A stretch of 64,000 nucleotides of DNA, taken from NCBI GenBank assembly GCA_020636075.1, contig JACJYO010000014.1:1-64000 (forward strand), in the 5' to 3' direction. The stretch comes from Lewinellaceae bacterium (GTDB lineage Bacteria > Bacteroidota > Bacteroidia > Chitinophagales > Saprospiraceae). Numbering within the stretch: position 1 is the first letter of the stretch; each line of letters starts with the position of its first letter. Position numbers and translations under genes: made by a program. Positions 26,278 through 34,688 of this stretch are shown here, piece by piece. The notes beneath the pieces were generated by a model. It did no database searches, was not told the origin of the DNA, and saw nothing but the letters and a program-made list of their open reading frames with translations.

Positions 26278-26973
26278 CTACTCCGGCATGCGCGAATTAA
26301 TGGCCATCAAAAACTCCTGCCGCGTCGTTTCATTCAAAAATTTACCGGAATACTCTGCTGTAATGGTGCTGGCGCCGTGGTGTTCCACCCCGCGAGCCTG
26401 CACGCACATGTGTTTGGCATCGATATACACGGCCACGTCTTCCGTTTGCAGGGTGCGTTTCAATTCTTCCGCAATCTGGATGGTCAGCCGCTCCTGTACC
26501 TGCGGCCGGCGGGCGTAATAGTCGGCGATGCGGTTGAGTTTGGACAGACCGATCACTGTGTTGTTGGGAATGTAGGCGATGTGTACCACGCCAAAAATCG
26601 GCTGGAAATGGTGCTCGCAAGTGCTTTGCAACGGGATGTTGCGCTCTATAACCAGGCGGCGGTACTGGTATTTGTTTTCGAAGGTGGTGGCTGCCGGTTT
26701 GTTTGCCGGTTTCAAGCCTCGAAAAATTTCCTGCACGTACATTTTGGCGACTCGTTTGGGGGTGCCGCGCAGGCTGTCGTCGGTCAGGTCGAGGCCGAGG
26801 ATTTCCATGATTTCGGCAAAACGATCGCTGATCTGGGCAATTTTTTCCGAATCGCTCAGGTCGAATGCATGGTCATGCAAAGGCGTGTCCATAGAAGTGG
26901 CGACATGCAAATCGCCCATTTCGTCAGCATCGGGGCTGGCCAGATGGTGGCCATTGATCAGGAGCTCAGCCAT
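26278..26973 (-). CDS. folE: GTP cyclohydrolase I
   Basis: A 231-residue GTP cyclohydrolase I, converting GTP to 7,8-dihydroneopterin triphosphate, the first step of folate or pterin synthesis. Zinc ligands are in LQSTCEHHFQP (Cys and His) and KHMCVQARGV (Cys). The substrate-binding stretches are GVVHIAYIPNN, VIGLSKLNRI and the C-terminal RQEFLMAINSR. The frame is open upstream to 27081, but ATG 26973 gives the normal length. The gene is divergent from the SIMPL gene, with a word-repeat hairpin in the space between. Confidence 0.95.
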   Translation of the reverse strand: MAELLINGHHLASPDADEMGDLHVATSMDTPLHDHAFDLSDSEKIAQISDRFAEIMEILGLDLTDDSLRGTPKRVAKMYVQEIFRGLKPANKPAATTFENKYQYRRLVIERNIPLQSTCEHHFQPIFGVVHIAYIPNNTVIGLSKLNRIADYYARRPQVQERLTIQIAEELKRTLQTEDVAVYIDAKHMCVQARGVEHHGASTITAEYSGKFLNETTRQEFLMAINSRMPE

Positions 26974-27150
26974 GGGAGAAGGGAGAATGGAATTGGTGAA
27001 AAGAATAGCCGCTTGGGCAATGATGTTCTGTTTAACACTAATTTCCGCTGTTCTGTTTAGCCCTTCGAATTTTATTTGCAAAAAAGTTTAAACAACGTGC
27101 TTGCAAATCGGGGCTGTGTCAAAAGGGCGTGTCGTAAAAATTCGACAATT

Positions 27151-27217
27151 TTTTCACCGCTAAGGCGCCAAGACGCCAAGAATGCATCGCTGCGTCTTTG
27201 TGCCTTAGCGGTGAAAA
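27151..27217. repeat. Long hairpin with conserved tail (copy A)
   Basis: Arms TTTTCACCGCTAAGGCGCCA / complement of GTGCCTTAGCGGTGAAAAA, extended by AAGACGC/GCGTCTT, form a stem of about 27 bp with a 13-base loop. Downstream at 27225-27235 is TCTACGGCGGG, followed by WAWTTC, CCC and TTTTGA motifs; the same tail follows the hairpin at 41359-41427. It lies about 110 bases upstream of the SIMPL gene. Confidence 0.78.
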
Positions 27218-27323
27218 AGAACAATCTACGGCGGGAAATTTCCTCCCGAGGCTTTTGACTTTGCACCGAGTATTCGCGAAATACACCTACATTTTCAACG
27301 TTTGAAAGCAAACTAAAACACCC

Positions 27324-28325
27324 ATGTGTATGAAACACCGTTCCATTCTTTTTTGTGCCTTTTTTCTTGGCGCAACCTTGCCGCTTATGGCCCAGGTTAT
27401 GGGCAACTACGGCGAACAAAACCAGATGCAATACCAAAACATCCAACCGAGCCCTCAGTTCCGGGCTGTGCCCAAAAGTGCGCGGTTGCAAGCCGACAAC
27501 ATCCTGGAGGTCAGCATTAACGCACTGTCGAACCAACGTGCGGATTCTTATACCGCCATTTTTAGTGTCTTGCAACTGGGAAAAACAGCCGATGAAACCA
27601 ACAAACTGCTCAACGCGCGACTCGACGGATTTCTGGCTTCGCTCAAAAACCTGGGCGTACCCCGGGAGGCGATTTACGTAGACATGGTCAATTTTTTGCC
27701 CCGCTACGAATACGACGTGGATAAAAAACTGTTTTCCAAAAAAACCTACACGGAGATCCCAAAGGGTTTTGAATTGCAAAAAAACGTACACATCCGTTAC
27801 GACAATCCGGGCTTACTCGACGACATCGTGACTGCCGCCGCACAACAGGAGATTTACGACATTGTCAAAGTGGATTATTTTATCAACGACCCTAACAAGG
27901 TGTACCGGGAGTTGCGCGAAGCGACTTTTGTTTACCTGAACGACATCGAAGCCAAATACAACGAAATTGGTTTGGCACTCGACTCCGCTTACCTCATCAC
28001 AGCGGAAAATGCCTGGGTGGCCTACCCGATCAATCGTTATGAGAGTTACCAGGCATTCAGCACACAGCGGCTCGATGAGAGCAGCAAAAGCGCGGTGGTT
28101 AACACGGCCGACAAACCGGTGAGCCGCTTTTACAACGCGATCCCGGCCAACGACTACGACATTGTGATCAATCCTGAAATTTTAGAACCTGCCGTGCAGT
28201 TTTCCTACAACCTGATCGCCCGGTACACGCTCAAACCGTACAAGCCGGAAGAGAAAACCGTGGTCAAAAAAGAATTTATCTGGCTAACGCCCGATGGGCA
28301 GGTGCGCCCGCTGAAAGTGGAGTAA
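27324..28325 (+). CDS. SIMPL (DUF541) domain protein
   Basis: A 333-residue exported protein with signal peptide MKHRSILFCAFFLGATLPLMAQ. The SIMPL domain begins ILEVSINALSNQRADSYTAI and continues with ETNKLLNARLDGFLASLKNLGVP, as in periplasmic SIMPL proteins. The C-terminal 60 residues (IPANDYDIVINPEILEPAVQ) differ from short family members. The family has no settled function (oxidative-stress and signalling links are reported for some members). ATG 27330 is an equally good start. Terminator 28345-28380 follows. Confidence 0.75.
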   Translation: MCMKHRSILFCAFFLGATLPLMAQVMGNYGEQNQMQYQNIQPSPQFRAVPKSARLQADNILEVSINALSNQRADSYTAIFSVLQLGKTADETNKLLNARLDGFLASLKNLGVPREAIYVDMVNFLPRYEYDVDKKLFSKKTYTEIPKGFELQKNVHIRYDNPGLLDDIVTAAAQQEIYDIVKVDYFINDPNKVYRELREATFVYLNDIEAKYNEIGLALDSAYLITAENAWVAYPINRYESYQAFSTQRLDESSKSAVVNTADKPVSRFYNAIPANDYDIVINPEILEPAVQFSYNLIARYTLKPYKPEEKTVVKKEFIWLTPDGQVRPLKVE

Positions 28326-28344
28326 TTTTTCCCTTCTCAGCCCC

Positions 28345-28380
28345 CTTCTCAGCCCAGGCCTTAAGGCCTGGGCTGAGAGA
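28345..28380. terminator. Bidirectional terminator, convergent SIMPL/DUF4197 genes
   Basis: Perfect 30-base palindrome CTCAGCCCAGGCCTTAAGGC and its continuation, between the SIMPL and DUF4197 gene ends; A/T-rich sequence follows on the plus strand. A second partial copy, CTCAGCCC, precedes it. Confidence 0.65.
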
Positions 28381-28389
28381 AAAAGCGAA

Positions 28390-29127
28390 TTATTTCCGGT
28401 TGCTGTCTTGCTTCGAAAATACCTTTTTGAGCAGGTCTGAAGTCCGCGCTGCCGGGTTGCGACGGATGTCCTTTTCTTTTTCCTGGACCTTACCAAACAT
28501 ACCGTCGAGCGCCTTGGTGGTCACGTGGTCGTCAAGATCGTTGTTGACTTTCGTGACGAAGGGAATTTTGTTGTACGCATTGGAGGCGTTGCGCCATAGG
28601 TCATTCGCGCCGATCTCATCCAGGGCTTTCACGATCACTGGGTTGAATTTGCCGTAAAGTTGATCGAACGTGGTTTTGCGCAGGTATACGGTGGCCGAGT
28701 TATCGGCGCCCATCAGGATGTCCATGGCATCGGCGATGGTCATACTGGTAATAGCGTTGGCAAAAATGGGTCCGGCCTCTTTGGCTGCATTTTCTGCGCC
28801 GCGGTTCATTTTTTCAATCAGGTCGGCTTCCAGGTTTGAAAAGCCGGGCACTGTTTTAAGTTTGGATACAACACTTTGCGCCTCTTCGGGCAGGAGGATT
28901 TTGTACACGGCATGTTTAAAATACCCGTCGGTGGCCGACAGTTCGTTTACGCCTTTTTCAACGCCTTTATTGAGTGCGTCTTTCAGGCCCTGGCCAATTT
29001 CAGCTGTGCTGAGATTGCCGCCGCCAACCAGGTCTTCGGCGCCTTTTTGCAGTTTTTTAAGAATTTGCGCATTCGCGCCCGCCATCGCTACGATGGCCAT
29101 GAGTAAGGTGAGTGCTATTTTTTTCAT
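28390..29127 (-). CDS. DUF4197 protein, signal-peptide form
   Basis: A 245-residue DUF4197 protein with a classical signal peptide (MKKIALTLLMAIVAMAGANA). The family core is seen in AEIGQGLKDALNKGVEKGVN, KILLPEEAQSVVSKLKTVPG, FNPVIVKALDEIGANDLW and YNKIPFVTKVNNDLDDHVTT. Function unknown. It is a close paralog of the gene upstream (29190-29909), with 62 bases between them, and probably shares its transcript. Confidence 0.82.
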   Translation of the reverse strand: MKKIALTLLMAIVAMAGANAQILKKLQKGAEDLVGGGNLSTAEIGQGLKDALNKGVEKGVNELSATDGYFKHAVYKILLPEEAQSVVSKLKTVPGFSNLEADLIEKMNRGAENAAKEAGPIFANAITSMTIADAMDILMGADNSATVYLRKTTFDQLYGKFNPVIVKALDEIGANDLWRNASNAYNKIPFVTKVNNDLDDHVTTKALDGMFGKVQEKEKDIRRNPAARTSDLLKKVFSKQDSNRK

Positions 29128-29189
29128 AGTCTGTTTAGTTGAACGTTATTGATACGGGTTAAACGGCCTGGGGTAACATTGCCGGAAGT

Positions 29190-29909
29190 TTATTTTCGGT
29201 TGGTATCCTGTTTTGAAAATACTTTTTTGAGCAGGCTGGTCGTGCGGGCCACCGGGTTGCGGCGGATGTTTTTTTCTTCTTCTTCAATTTTGGAAAAAAG
29301 TCCTTTGAGCGCTTCGGTAGTCACGTAGTCACCGAGGTCGTTGTTTACCTTGCTGACCAGGGGAATTTTGTTATACGCGTCGGCTGCTTTTTTCCACAAG
29401 TCGTTGGCGCCGATGTTGTTGAGCGCAACCACGATTTTAGGATTAAATTTTTCATAGAGCTGATCGTAGGTCGTTTTGTGCAGGTACTGGGTTGCGGCAT
29501 CATCAGCACCCATCAGGATGTTGGTGGCATCCTGAAAACTCATGCTGCGAATAGCGGTCACAAAAATTGGCCCGGCTTCTTTAGCGGCATCTTCTGCCCC
29601 ATGGTTGATCTTTTCGAGGAGTTCATTTTCCAGGTTTGTAAAACCGGGTACGACTTTGAGTTTATCCGTCACCTGGCGGGCTTCCGCAGGCAACAAAATT
29701 TTGTAAGCACTTTTGAAGTAACCATCGCGGGCCGATAATGTATTGACACCATTGGCGACCCCATTATTCAGGGCTTCTTTCAGGCCCTGGCCAATTTCGG
29801 CCAGCGAGGGTTCGCTCAATGCTTCGTTGGCAATTTGCTGCAGGGTATCGCAGGAACTAAAAAAAACGGACGTGCTGAAAAGGAAAATGGCTAGTGTAAA
29901 TTTTTTCAT
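29190..29909 (-). CDS. DUF4197 protein, lipoprotein form
   Basis: A 239-residue paralog of the next gene, with the same core (AEIGQGLKEALNNGVANGVN, KILLPAEARQVTDKLKVVPG, FNPKIVVALNNIGANDLW). The N-terminus differs: MKKFTLAIFLFSTSVFFSSC is a lipobox ending in Cys20, so this copy is a lipoprotein and the other copy is soluble. A tandem duplication with different anchoring is the simplest reading. Confidence 0.82.
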   Translation of the reverse strand: MKKFTLAIFLFSTSVFFSSCDTLQQIANEALSEPSLAEIGQGLKEALNNGVANGVNTLSARDGYFKSAYKILLPAEARQVTDKLKVVPGFTNLENELLEKINHGAEDAAKEAGPIFVTAIRSMSFQDATNILMGADDAATQYLHKTTYDQLYEKFNPKIVVALNNIGANDLWKKAADAYNKIPLVSKVNNDLGDYVTTEALKGLFSKIEEEEKNIRRNPVARTTSLLKKVFSKQDTNRK

Positions 29910-30038
29910 GTACGGGCGGTCGTTTGTCTCGGTTAAAAATTAAGCCGGGCGGAGCGCATGCTCCAATCCGAACATATAAACTGTGTAAACAGCGTTCTAT
30001 TTTAGAAAAAAATTTAAGGATAGGTTAATGGAACGGTG

Positions 30039-31307
30039 TCATGAATTCAGGACCAACTGGCTGTTGCTCAGGATACCAAGTACCCGGCCTTTGAGATTTT
30101 GCCCGGTAAACGGCGTGTTTGCAGACTTTGACCGGAGGTCTTTTTCGGTCAATGTCCATTCCTGTGCGGGATCAAACAGCGTCAGTTCGGCCCGAACGCC
30201 GGGTTTGATTTCAGGTACTGGCAGTCCGAGGACCGTTCGCGGGCCCACGGCCCAAAGTTGCACCAGCTGTTCCAGGGATAGATCTTTTTCCAAAAATGTG
30301 CGGCAAAGCGCAAAGGCAGTTTCCAGGCCAAGCATGCCAAATTCGGCAAAGGGAAACTCCACATTCTTCATTTCCTGATCCCAGGGTGTATGGTTGGAAC
30401 AAATAAAATCGATAGTGCCATCGGCTAACCCTTCAAGCAGCGCCTGGCGATGCGTTTCATCGCGCAGCGGGGGTTTTACTTTCCAGTTGCTGTCAAAATC
30501 CGCCAGGACTTCGTCTGTAAAACAAAGGTTGGCCACAGCCACGGAAGCAGTTACCGGCAGCCCGGCGGCTTTAGCGGCACGCACCATGGCAACCCCTTTT
30601 TTCGTAGAAACAAGGTGCAGGTGCAGGCGACCGCCGGCGTATTCCAGCAGGCTCAGGTCGCGTTGTATCATCACCTCTTCCGATAAGGCTGCAATGCCGC
30701 GCATGCCCAGTTGGGTGCTGATTAACCCTTCGTGCATTTGCCCTCCCGCGGCTATACTTTTATGATAAGGCTGGTGCATGATGAGGCCCTGAAAGGCCTG
30801 GGCATATTGTAAGGCGCGGAGCAACAGCCCGGCGTCCTGTACCGGCATCCTGCCATCGGAAAAAGCGATAGCGCCCGCCGCATGCATGTCGTAAAGTTCG
30901 GCCAGGTCGGCGCCTTGTGCGCCAATCGAAATGGCGCCGATAGGATATACCGATACGGGCAAACCTGCTGTTTTGTTTTGAATGTACACGACGGAAGCCT
31001 TGGAGTCCACCACCGGCAAGGTGTTCGGAGCGCAGGCGATGGCCGTAAACCCACCTGCTGCCGCTGCCTGTGTGGCGGTGCGTAAATCTTCGCGATGTTC
31101 GTAGCCCGGGTCGCCGGTATGCACGCCCACATCCATCCAGCCTGCCGATGCGTATACCTGCCCGGGAAAGCTGATTTCCCGCACACCGGCCTCCATAGGC
31201 AGATTTTTCCCGATGGCCTGAATGATGCCGTCGTTGATGCGGATATCCTGCGGTCCGGCAATTTTCTGCCCGGAGCAGATGCGTATGTTTTTTAACAGGA
31301 GTTGCAT
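30039..31307 (-). CDS. Dihydroorotase homolog, likely catalytically impaired
   Basis: A 422-residue class I dihydroorotase-fold protein. The fold and most motifs are present: AFSDGRMPVQDAG (Asp ligand), LIMHQP and LHLHLVSTKKG (His ligands). Two key places differ. The usual D-x-H-x-H-x-R stretch reads DVGVHTGDPG, so the first metal His is Gly61 and the substrate Arg is Gly65. The usual TDHAP catalytic Asp reads CSNHTP, giving Asn305. These positions coincide with H61, R65 and D305 of class I enzymes such as Aquifex PyrC. I infer a non-catalytic or repurposed homolog; a second, active PyrC would then be needed elsewhere in the genome. Confidence 0.85.
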   Translation of the reverse strand: MQLLLKNIRICSGQKIAGPQDIRINDGIIQAIGKNLPMEAGVREISFPGQVYASAGWMDVGVHTGDPGYEHREDLRTATQAAAAGGFTAIACAPNTLPVVDSKASVVYIQNKTAGLPVSVYPIGAISIGAQGADLAELYDMHAAGAIAFSDGRMPVQDAGLLLRALQYAQAFQGLIMHQPYHKSIAAGGQMHEGLISTQLGMRGIAALSEEVMIQRDLSLLEYAGGRLHLHLVSTKKGVAMVRAAKAAGLPVTASVAVANLCFTDEVLADFDSNWKVKPPLRDETHRQALLEGLADGTIDFICSNHTPWDQEMKNVEFPFAEFGMLGLETAFALCRTFLEKDLSLEQLVQLWAVGPRTVLGLPVPEIKPGVRAELTLFDPAQEWTLTEKDLRSKSANTPFTGQNLKGRVLGILSNSQLVLNS

Positions 31308-31314
31308 ATGGAAT

Positions 31315-31413
31315 TAGGTTACTGGTTAGAAGGTTTCTGGTTAGAGGGTTGTCCAACATCCGGAATGGTGAATAACTTTCTAACCCTCCAACCAGAAACC
31401 TTCAAACCTCTAA
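31315..31413. repeat. Long hairpin built of TTAGAAGG/TTCTGG words
   Basis: Arms 31315-31350 and 31379-31413 pair through TAGAAGGTTTCTGGTTAGAG and its complement. The right arm contains TAACCCTCCAACCAGAAACC (31381-31400 plus TTC), which recurs exactly at 43510-43532. It lies between the dihydroorotase homolog and the end of the next minus-strand gene, in a terminator position. Confidence 0.72.
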
Positions 31414-33779
31414 AGTTTGTACCAAAAATTATTGCGCACGACCCAATCTTTTTCCCGGCGATAAGCTTCGGTGTCTTGTGGTTTTAACAACACCTCATCC
31501 AGATAAAAGACCTGGTCGGTTCCTTTTTTGAATAGAAAAATATGCACCCGGGAGTTGTCGCCGTACACTTCAAAAGGCAGTTCAAACAGCCCCCAGTTGT
31601 TAACGATACTTTTCATGTAAAAACGCATGCCCTCGTGCTTGAAATGAATTTGATGGCCTTGCGCAATGTCATTTTCCACCAACATCAAATCGTGGTTCAT
31701 GCCGAGATCCTGGTTGGCGTACATCCAGAAATTAACGACATAGCGCCCCTTAGGCAATGGCCCCCGCCACAGCGTGGTAGTATCACCCATGTTTCCGCTG
31801 AATGCACCGTTGCCCTGGAATTTTCGGGGAGTTGATTGCAGGGAATCGTACGATTGATACATAAACGGCAGACCTGTTTGAACCGATAGCTGCCATTGCC
31901 CTTCCGGTTGAGATGCGCGGGCAAGTCGTTCCTGCTCCACCGCGGCATTCCGGTTTTGCACATAGGTTCGAACATCTTCCGGGTTTAGGGAAAATATTTT
32001 CATTTCCGGGCTGTCATACACCAGGGTTGCCGGCTCGATGAGGTGGGCATAGCGGCGGCGAACATCCTCCCAGGACGGCGGGTGCACCAATACGGCGATC
32101 GGGCGGTTGTCGGGTAATTCCTGCAGCATGGCAGGCGTCACACAGGGCTCGAGTAAAAACTGGGCAGAGATAACAGTTTGGGTGCAGGATGTTCGGCTCA
32201 GGTATACGCCCATATCGGGCACACCGGTTTGGAGTGCGGTAGTTTGAGTTCGGATAAAATGTTCGTAGTTCAGGTCCCACCACAGATTTTCAGAGCCAAT
32301 ATGGTAATAAGGAAGCGGCAACAATGCCTGGTAAGCAGAAAAATCGACCTTGTTCAACCAATGATCCGGCGTAGGGGCGGCTACTTCGCGTTTGCCCATA
32401 TTCGGCGTAAGATGCAAGGGGCGAAGCCGTTGGAACGTGTAGGCTTCCCAGCACAAAATCAGCACCGGCGCCAGGGCGATCACCCAGCGGAACCAGGTAG
32501 CGCGGCCACCTTTAAATCCTTCAAACCGGGCACTCCAGTTCCAAAACGCATAAAAAGCCAGCACATTAATTACATAATAATAGGTCCAGGTGAAGCGGCC
32601 AAGCCCACGAAACTGGCGCAATGGGCCCATATAGTCGACCATCCATTCCATTCCGGAAATGGCAAAGGGGAAGCCGCAGGCAAAAAGGAGCAACACGAGA
32701 GCCGCCACAAAAATGCCCTGGAGGTAGCGCTTGTGTACGCGGTGGTAGGCGGCGCTATCCCAGTTTTTGCCAAACATGCGGAACCTGGACACCAGTAACC
32801 ACAACGTAAACAAAAACGCAACAATGCCCGCGTACGCCTTGGTTTCTTCATTCACCCGCCGGATCGGAATGATATGGGTGTCGATCCATTGGAACAAGGG
32901 AAAGGATTCGTAGGGTAAAAACACCCCCTCCCATTGCCCGATGTAGTAGGTAAAACCATAGGGATTAGAGGGCCGGTCGGAGGCGTAATCGGCCCAGTGT
33001 ACCCAGATATTAAGCAAGGCAAAGGGGATAACCACCATCACCGTAAGGTGGCTGAGCCGCACCCGCAAGTTGCGTAAAGACGGCTCGCGCAACAACTGGT
33101 ATACCATATACAAACCCAGAAAGAGGGCGGCCATGCCGAAGTAATAAAAATGCAATTGCGCCACAACGAAAAGCAAAATGCCAATCTGAAGACTTTGATA
33201 GCGCCGGCTGTGCCGTTCTTCATAATTACAAAGCAGCAACAACAAAAATGGAATAACCCAGGGGTAGGACAAGGCAAAATGCCCGTCAAAACGGTTGTAT
33301 TGCGGAGTCAGAAAAACCATGCCCAGCGCTACCAGGCCTGCATACCATACCGGGATGTGGAGTTTGCGCAGCAGTAAGAAAATGACGCCACATCCAAAAA
33401 TGAGCGAGAAAACCAGGAAGTGGTTCAGTATACCGGCTTGCGTACCGGTGATATCGGAAATATTGTGGGTCCACCACTGGAGTACGGCGCTGAGAATAGG
33501 CTGGTTGTCGGTAAACAGCACATGCTCGCCAAAGGGGTAATTCATGCCTTCGTAGTGCACAGCGCTGGAGTCATAGCGCACATGCCACATGCTGGTCATA
33601 TAGTTTTTAAAACCATCGGGCGAGCCGCCCAAAAAATACTTGTTGGCGTCGCCAATCCAGTTGCCGTGCTTCAACCAAATAAATCCCGTGCAAACAACTA
33701 ACACGTACAGCAAACCCCAAATCGTATGAGCACGACGGGGAGAGCTTAAATTATGGATCGTATGTTCAAGTTTGTCCAC
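31410..33779 (-). CDS. Large GT-C-like membrane protein
   Basis: A 789-residue protein with about ten transmembrane helices in the first ~470 residues and a soluble C-terminal region of ~320 residues. The pattern of an N-terminal helix, an acidic loop (GDANKYFLGGSPDGFKNYMT) and repeated helices resembles GT-C-fold glycosyltransferases or YfhO-like proteins, but no exact family is certain. The C-terminal region (ARASQPEGQWQLSVQTGLPF onward) looks like a beta-sandwich. The start codon is GTG 33779. The next gene upstream is a GT2 glycosyltransferase 41 bases away on the same strand, so both probably act on the same lipid-linked sugar pathway. Confidence 0.6.
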   Translation of the reverse strand: MDKLEHTIHNLSSPRRAHTIWGLLYVLVVCTGFIWLKHGNWIGDANKYFLGGSPDGFKNYMTSMWHVRYDSSAVHYEGMNYPFGEHVLFTDNQPILSAVLQWWTHNISDITGTQAGILNHFLVFSLIFGCGVIFLLLRKLHIPVWYAGLVALGMVFLTPQYNRFDGHFALSYPWVIPFLLLLLCNYEERHSRRYQSLQIGILLFVVAQLHFYYFGMAALFLGLYMVYQLLREPSLRNLRVRLSHLTVMVVIPFALLNIWVHWADYASDRPSNPYGFTYYIGQWEGVFLPYESFPLFQWIDTHIIPIRRVNEETKAYAGIVAFLFTLWLLVSRFRMFGKNWDSAAYHRVHKRYLQGIFVAALVLLLFACGFPFAISGMEWMVDYMGPLRQFRGLGRFTWTYYYVINVLAFYAFWNWSARFEGFKGGRATWFRWVIALAPVLILCWEAYTFQRLRPLHLTPNMGKREVAAPTPDHWLNKVDFSAYQALLPLPYYHIGSENLWWDLNYEHFIRTQTTALQTGVPDMGVYLSRTSCTQTVISAQFLLEPCVTPAMLQELPDNRPIAVLVHPPSWEDVRRRYAHLIEPATLVYDSPEMKIFSLNPEDVRTYVQNRNAAVEQERLARASQPEGQWQLSVQTGLPFMYQSYDSLQSTPRKFQGNGAFSGNMGDTTTLWRGPLPKGRYVVNFWMYANQDLGMNHDLMLVENDIAQGHQIHFKHEGMRFYMKSIVNNWGLFELPFEVYGDNSRVHIFLFKKGTDQVFYLDEVLLKPQDTEAYRREKDWVVRNNFWYKL

Positions 33780-33820
33780 AGGCGGATAGAGTCAGCAGTT
33801 TAGATTTTTAGGTTTCGGGC

Positions 33821-34549
33821 TTACGAGCGCAATATTTTCCGAAGGAGTAATTTTAAAAAATTTCCGCTTTCGGCGGCCAGTATTTTCCAGCCCAGGCTGG
33901 TAAACACAATGTCCGGGCGCAATTCCACCGGCACGGGTGTCACCGGTACCCGGCCATTGGCGAGCATGAGAAATTCGAGGTCAAATAAAAAACGGTCGAT
34001 AGTTGTTTCCAGAAAAATCGCCTTGCCGTTTTGATCAAAACCCTTGAGCCCGCACTGCGAATCGTCGATGGGTTGGCGCAATACATGCCGAAGCAACCAG
34101 CGCAAGCCCTTGGATAGCCAGCGGCGGAAAGCCGGTACGTTGGCATAATAGGCTGTGCTGCGGTTGCCCGCCACGATGCCGCCTTTTTCCCGAAGCGTAT
34201 CTGCCACCCTCCGCATGCTTTCGGTCGTGTAGGGAAAATCGATGTCGGTTAGCAGTACAAACGCCGCTGTAGCTGCTTGCACGCCCAGCCGCATGGCAAA
34301 ACCTTTGCCGCGATTTTCGGCATACGCAATGATCTGGACATCGGGGATCAGGCTTTTCAGCCGTTCTGTGTTTGCCGCAGCAGTATTTGGCGTGGCGCCG
34401 TCAATAACTACGATCAGGGTTGTTTCGCCAGGAACTCCGGTAAGCGCTTCCTGCAAGAGTGCAAAACGGTTGGCCAGCGCTTGCTCCCAACCTTCGGGCG
34501 GGTTGTAGCAGGGTACGATAACCTGAAATCGTTGGGCTGTTGTTGGCAA
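33821..34549 (-). CDS. Family 2 glycosyltransferase
   Basis: A 242-residue GT2, close in layout to dolichyl-/undecaprenyl-phosphate glucosyltransferases. It shows the entry strand FQVIVPCYNPPEGW, TTLIVVIDGATPNT, ENRGKGFAMRLGVQAA (ENxGKG), the DxD-like LLTDIDFPYTTESM, and QPIDDSQCGLKGF. There is no ATG in the frame between the end of the upstream gene (34689) and this domain. TTG 34549 with an upstream AGAGG is chosen; the frame remains open far upstream, but that part overlaps the T9SS gene. It likely makes a lipid-linked sugar donor for the GT-C-like protein downstream. Confidence 0.8.
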   Translation of the reverse strand: MPTTAQRFQVIVPCYNPPEGWEQALANRFALLQEALTGVPGETTLIVVIDGATPNTAAANTERLKSLIPDVQIIAYAENRGKGFAMRLGVQAATAAFVLLTDIDFPYTTESMRRVADTLREKGGIVAGNRSTAYYANVPAFRRWLSKGLRWLLRHVLRQPIDDSQCGLKGFDQNGKAIFLETTIDRFLFDLEFLMLANGRVPVTPVPVELRPDIVFTSLGWKILAAESGNFLKLLLRKILRS

Positions 34550-34688
34550 AATCGTGGGCCTCTGTTTGGGTGGCGCGCAAAAATAGGAAAACCAGCGCAG
34601 TGCAGCATTGGAATACGCAGCAAAGCCACCCCCGTTTTTTACGGATGGTGGCTTGCCACAGGTTTCATGTTCGTTTTTTCGTGTATGG

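Noticed and set aside
26215..27060. 281-aa plus-strand open frame
   Set aside because: Antisense of folE, whose zinc ligands and motifs are intact.
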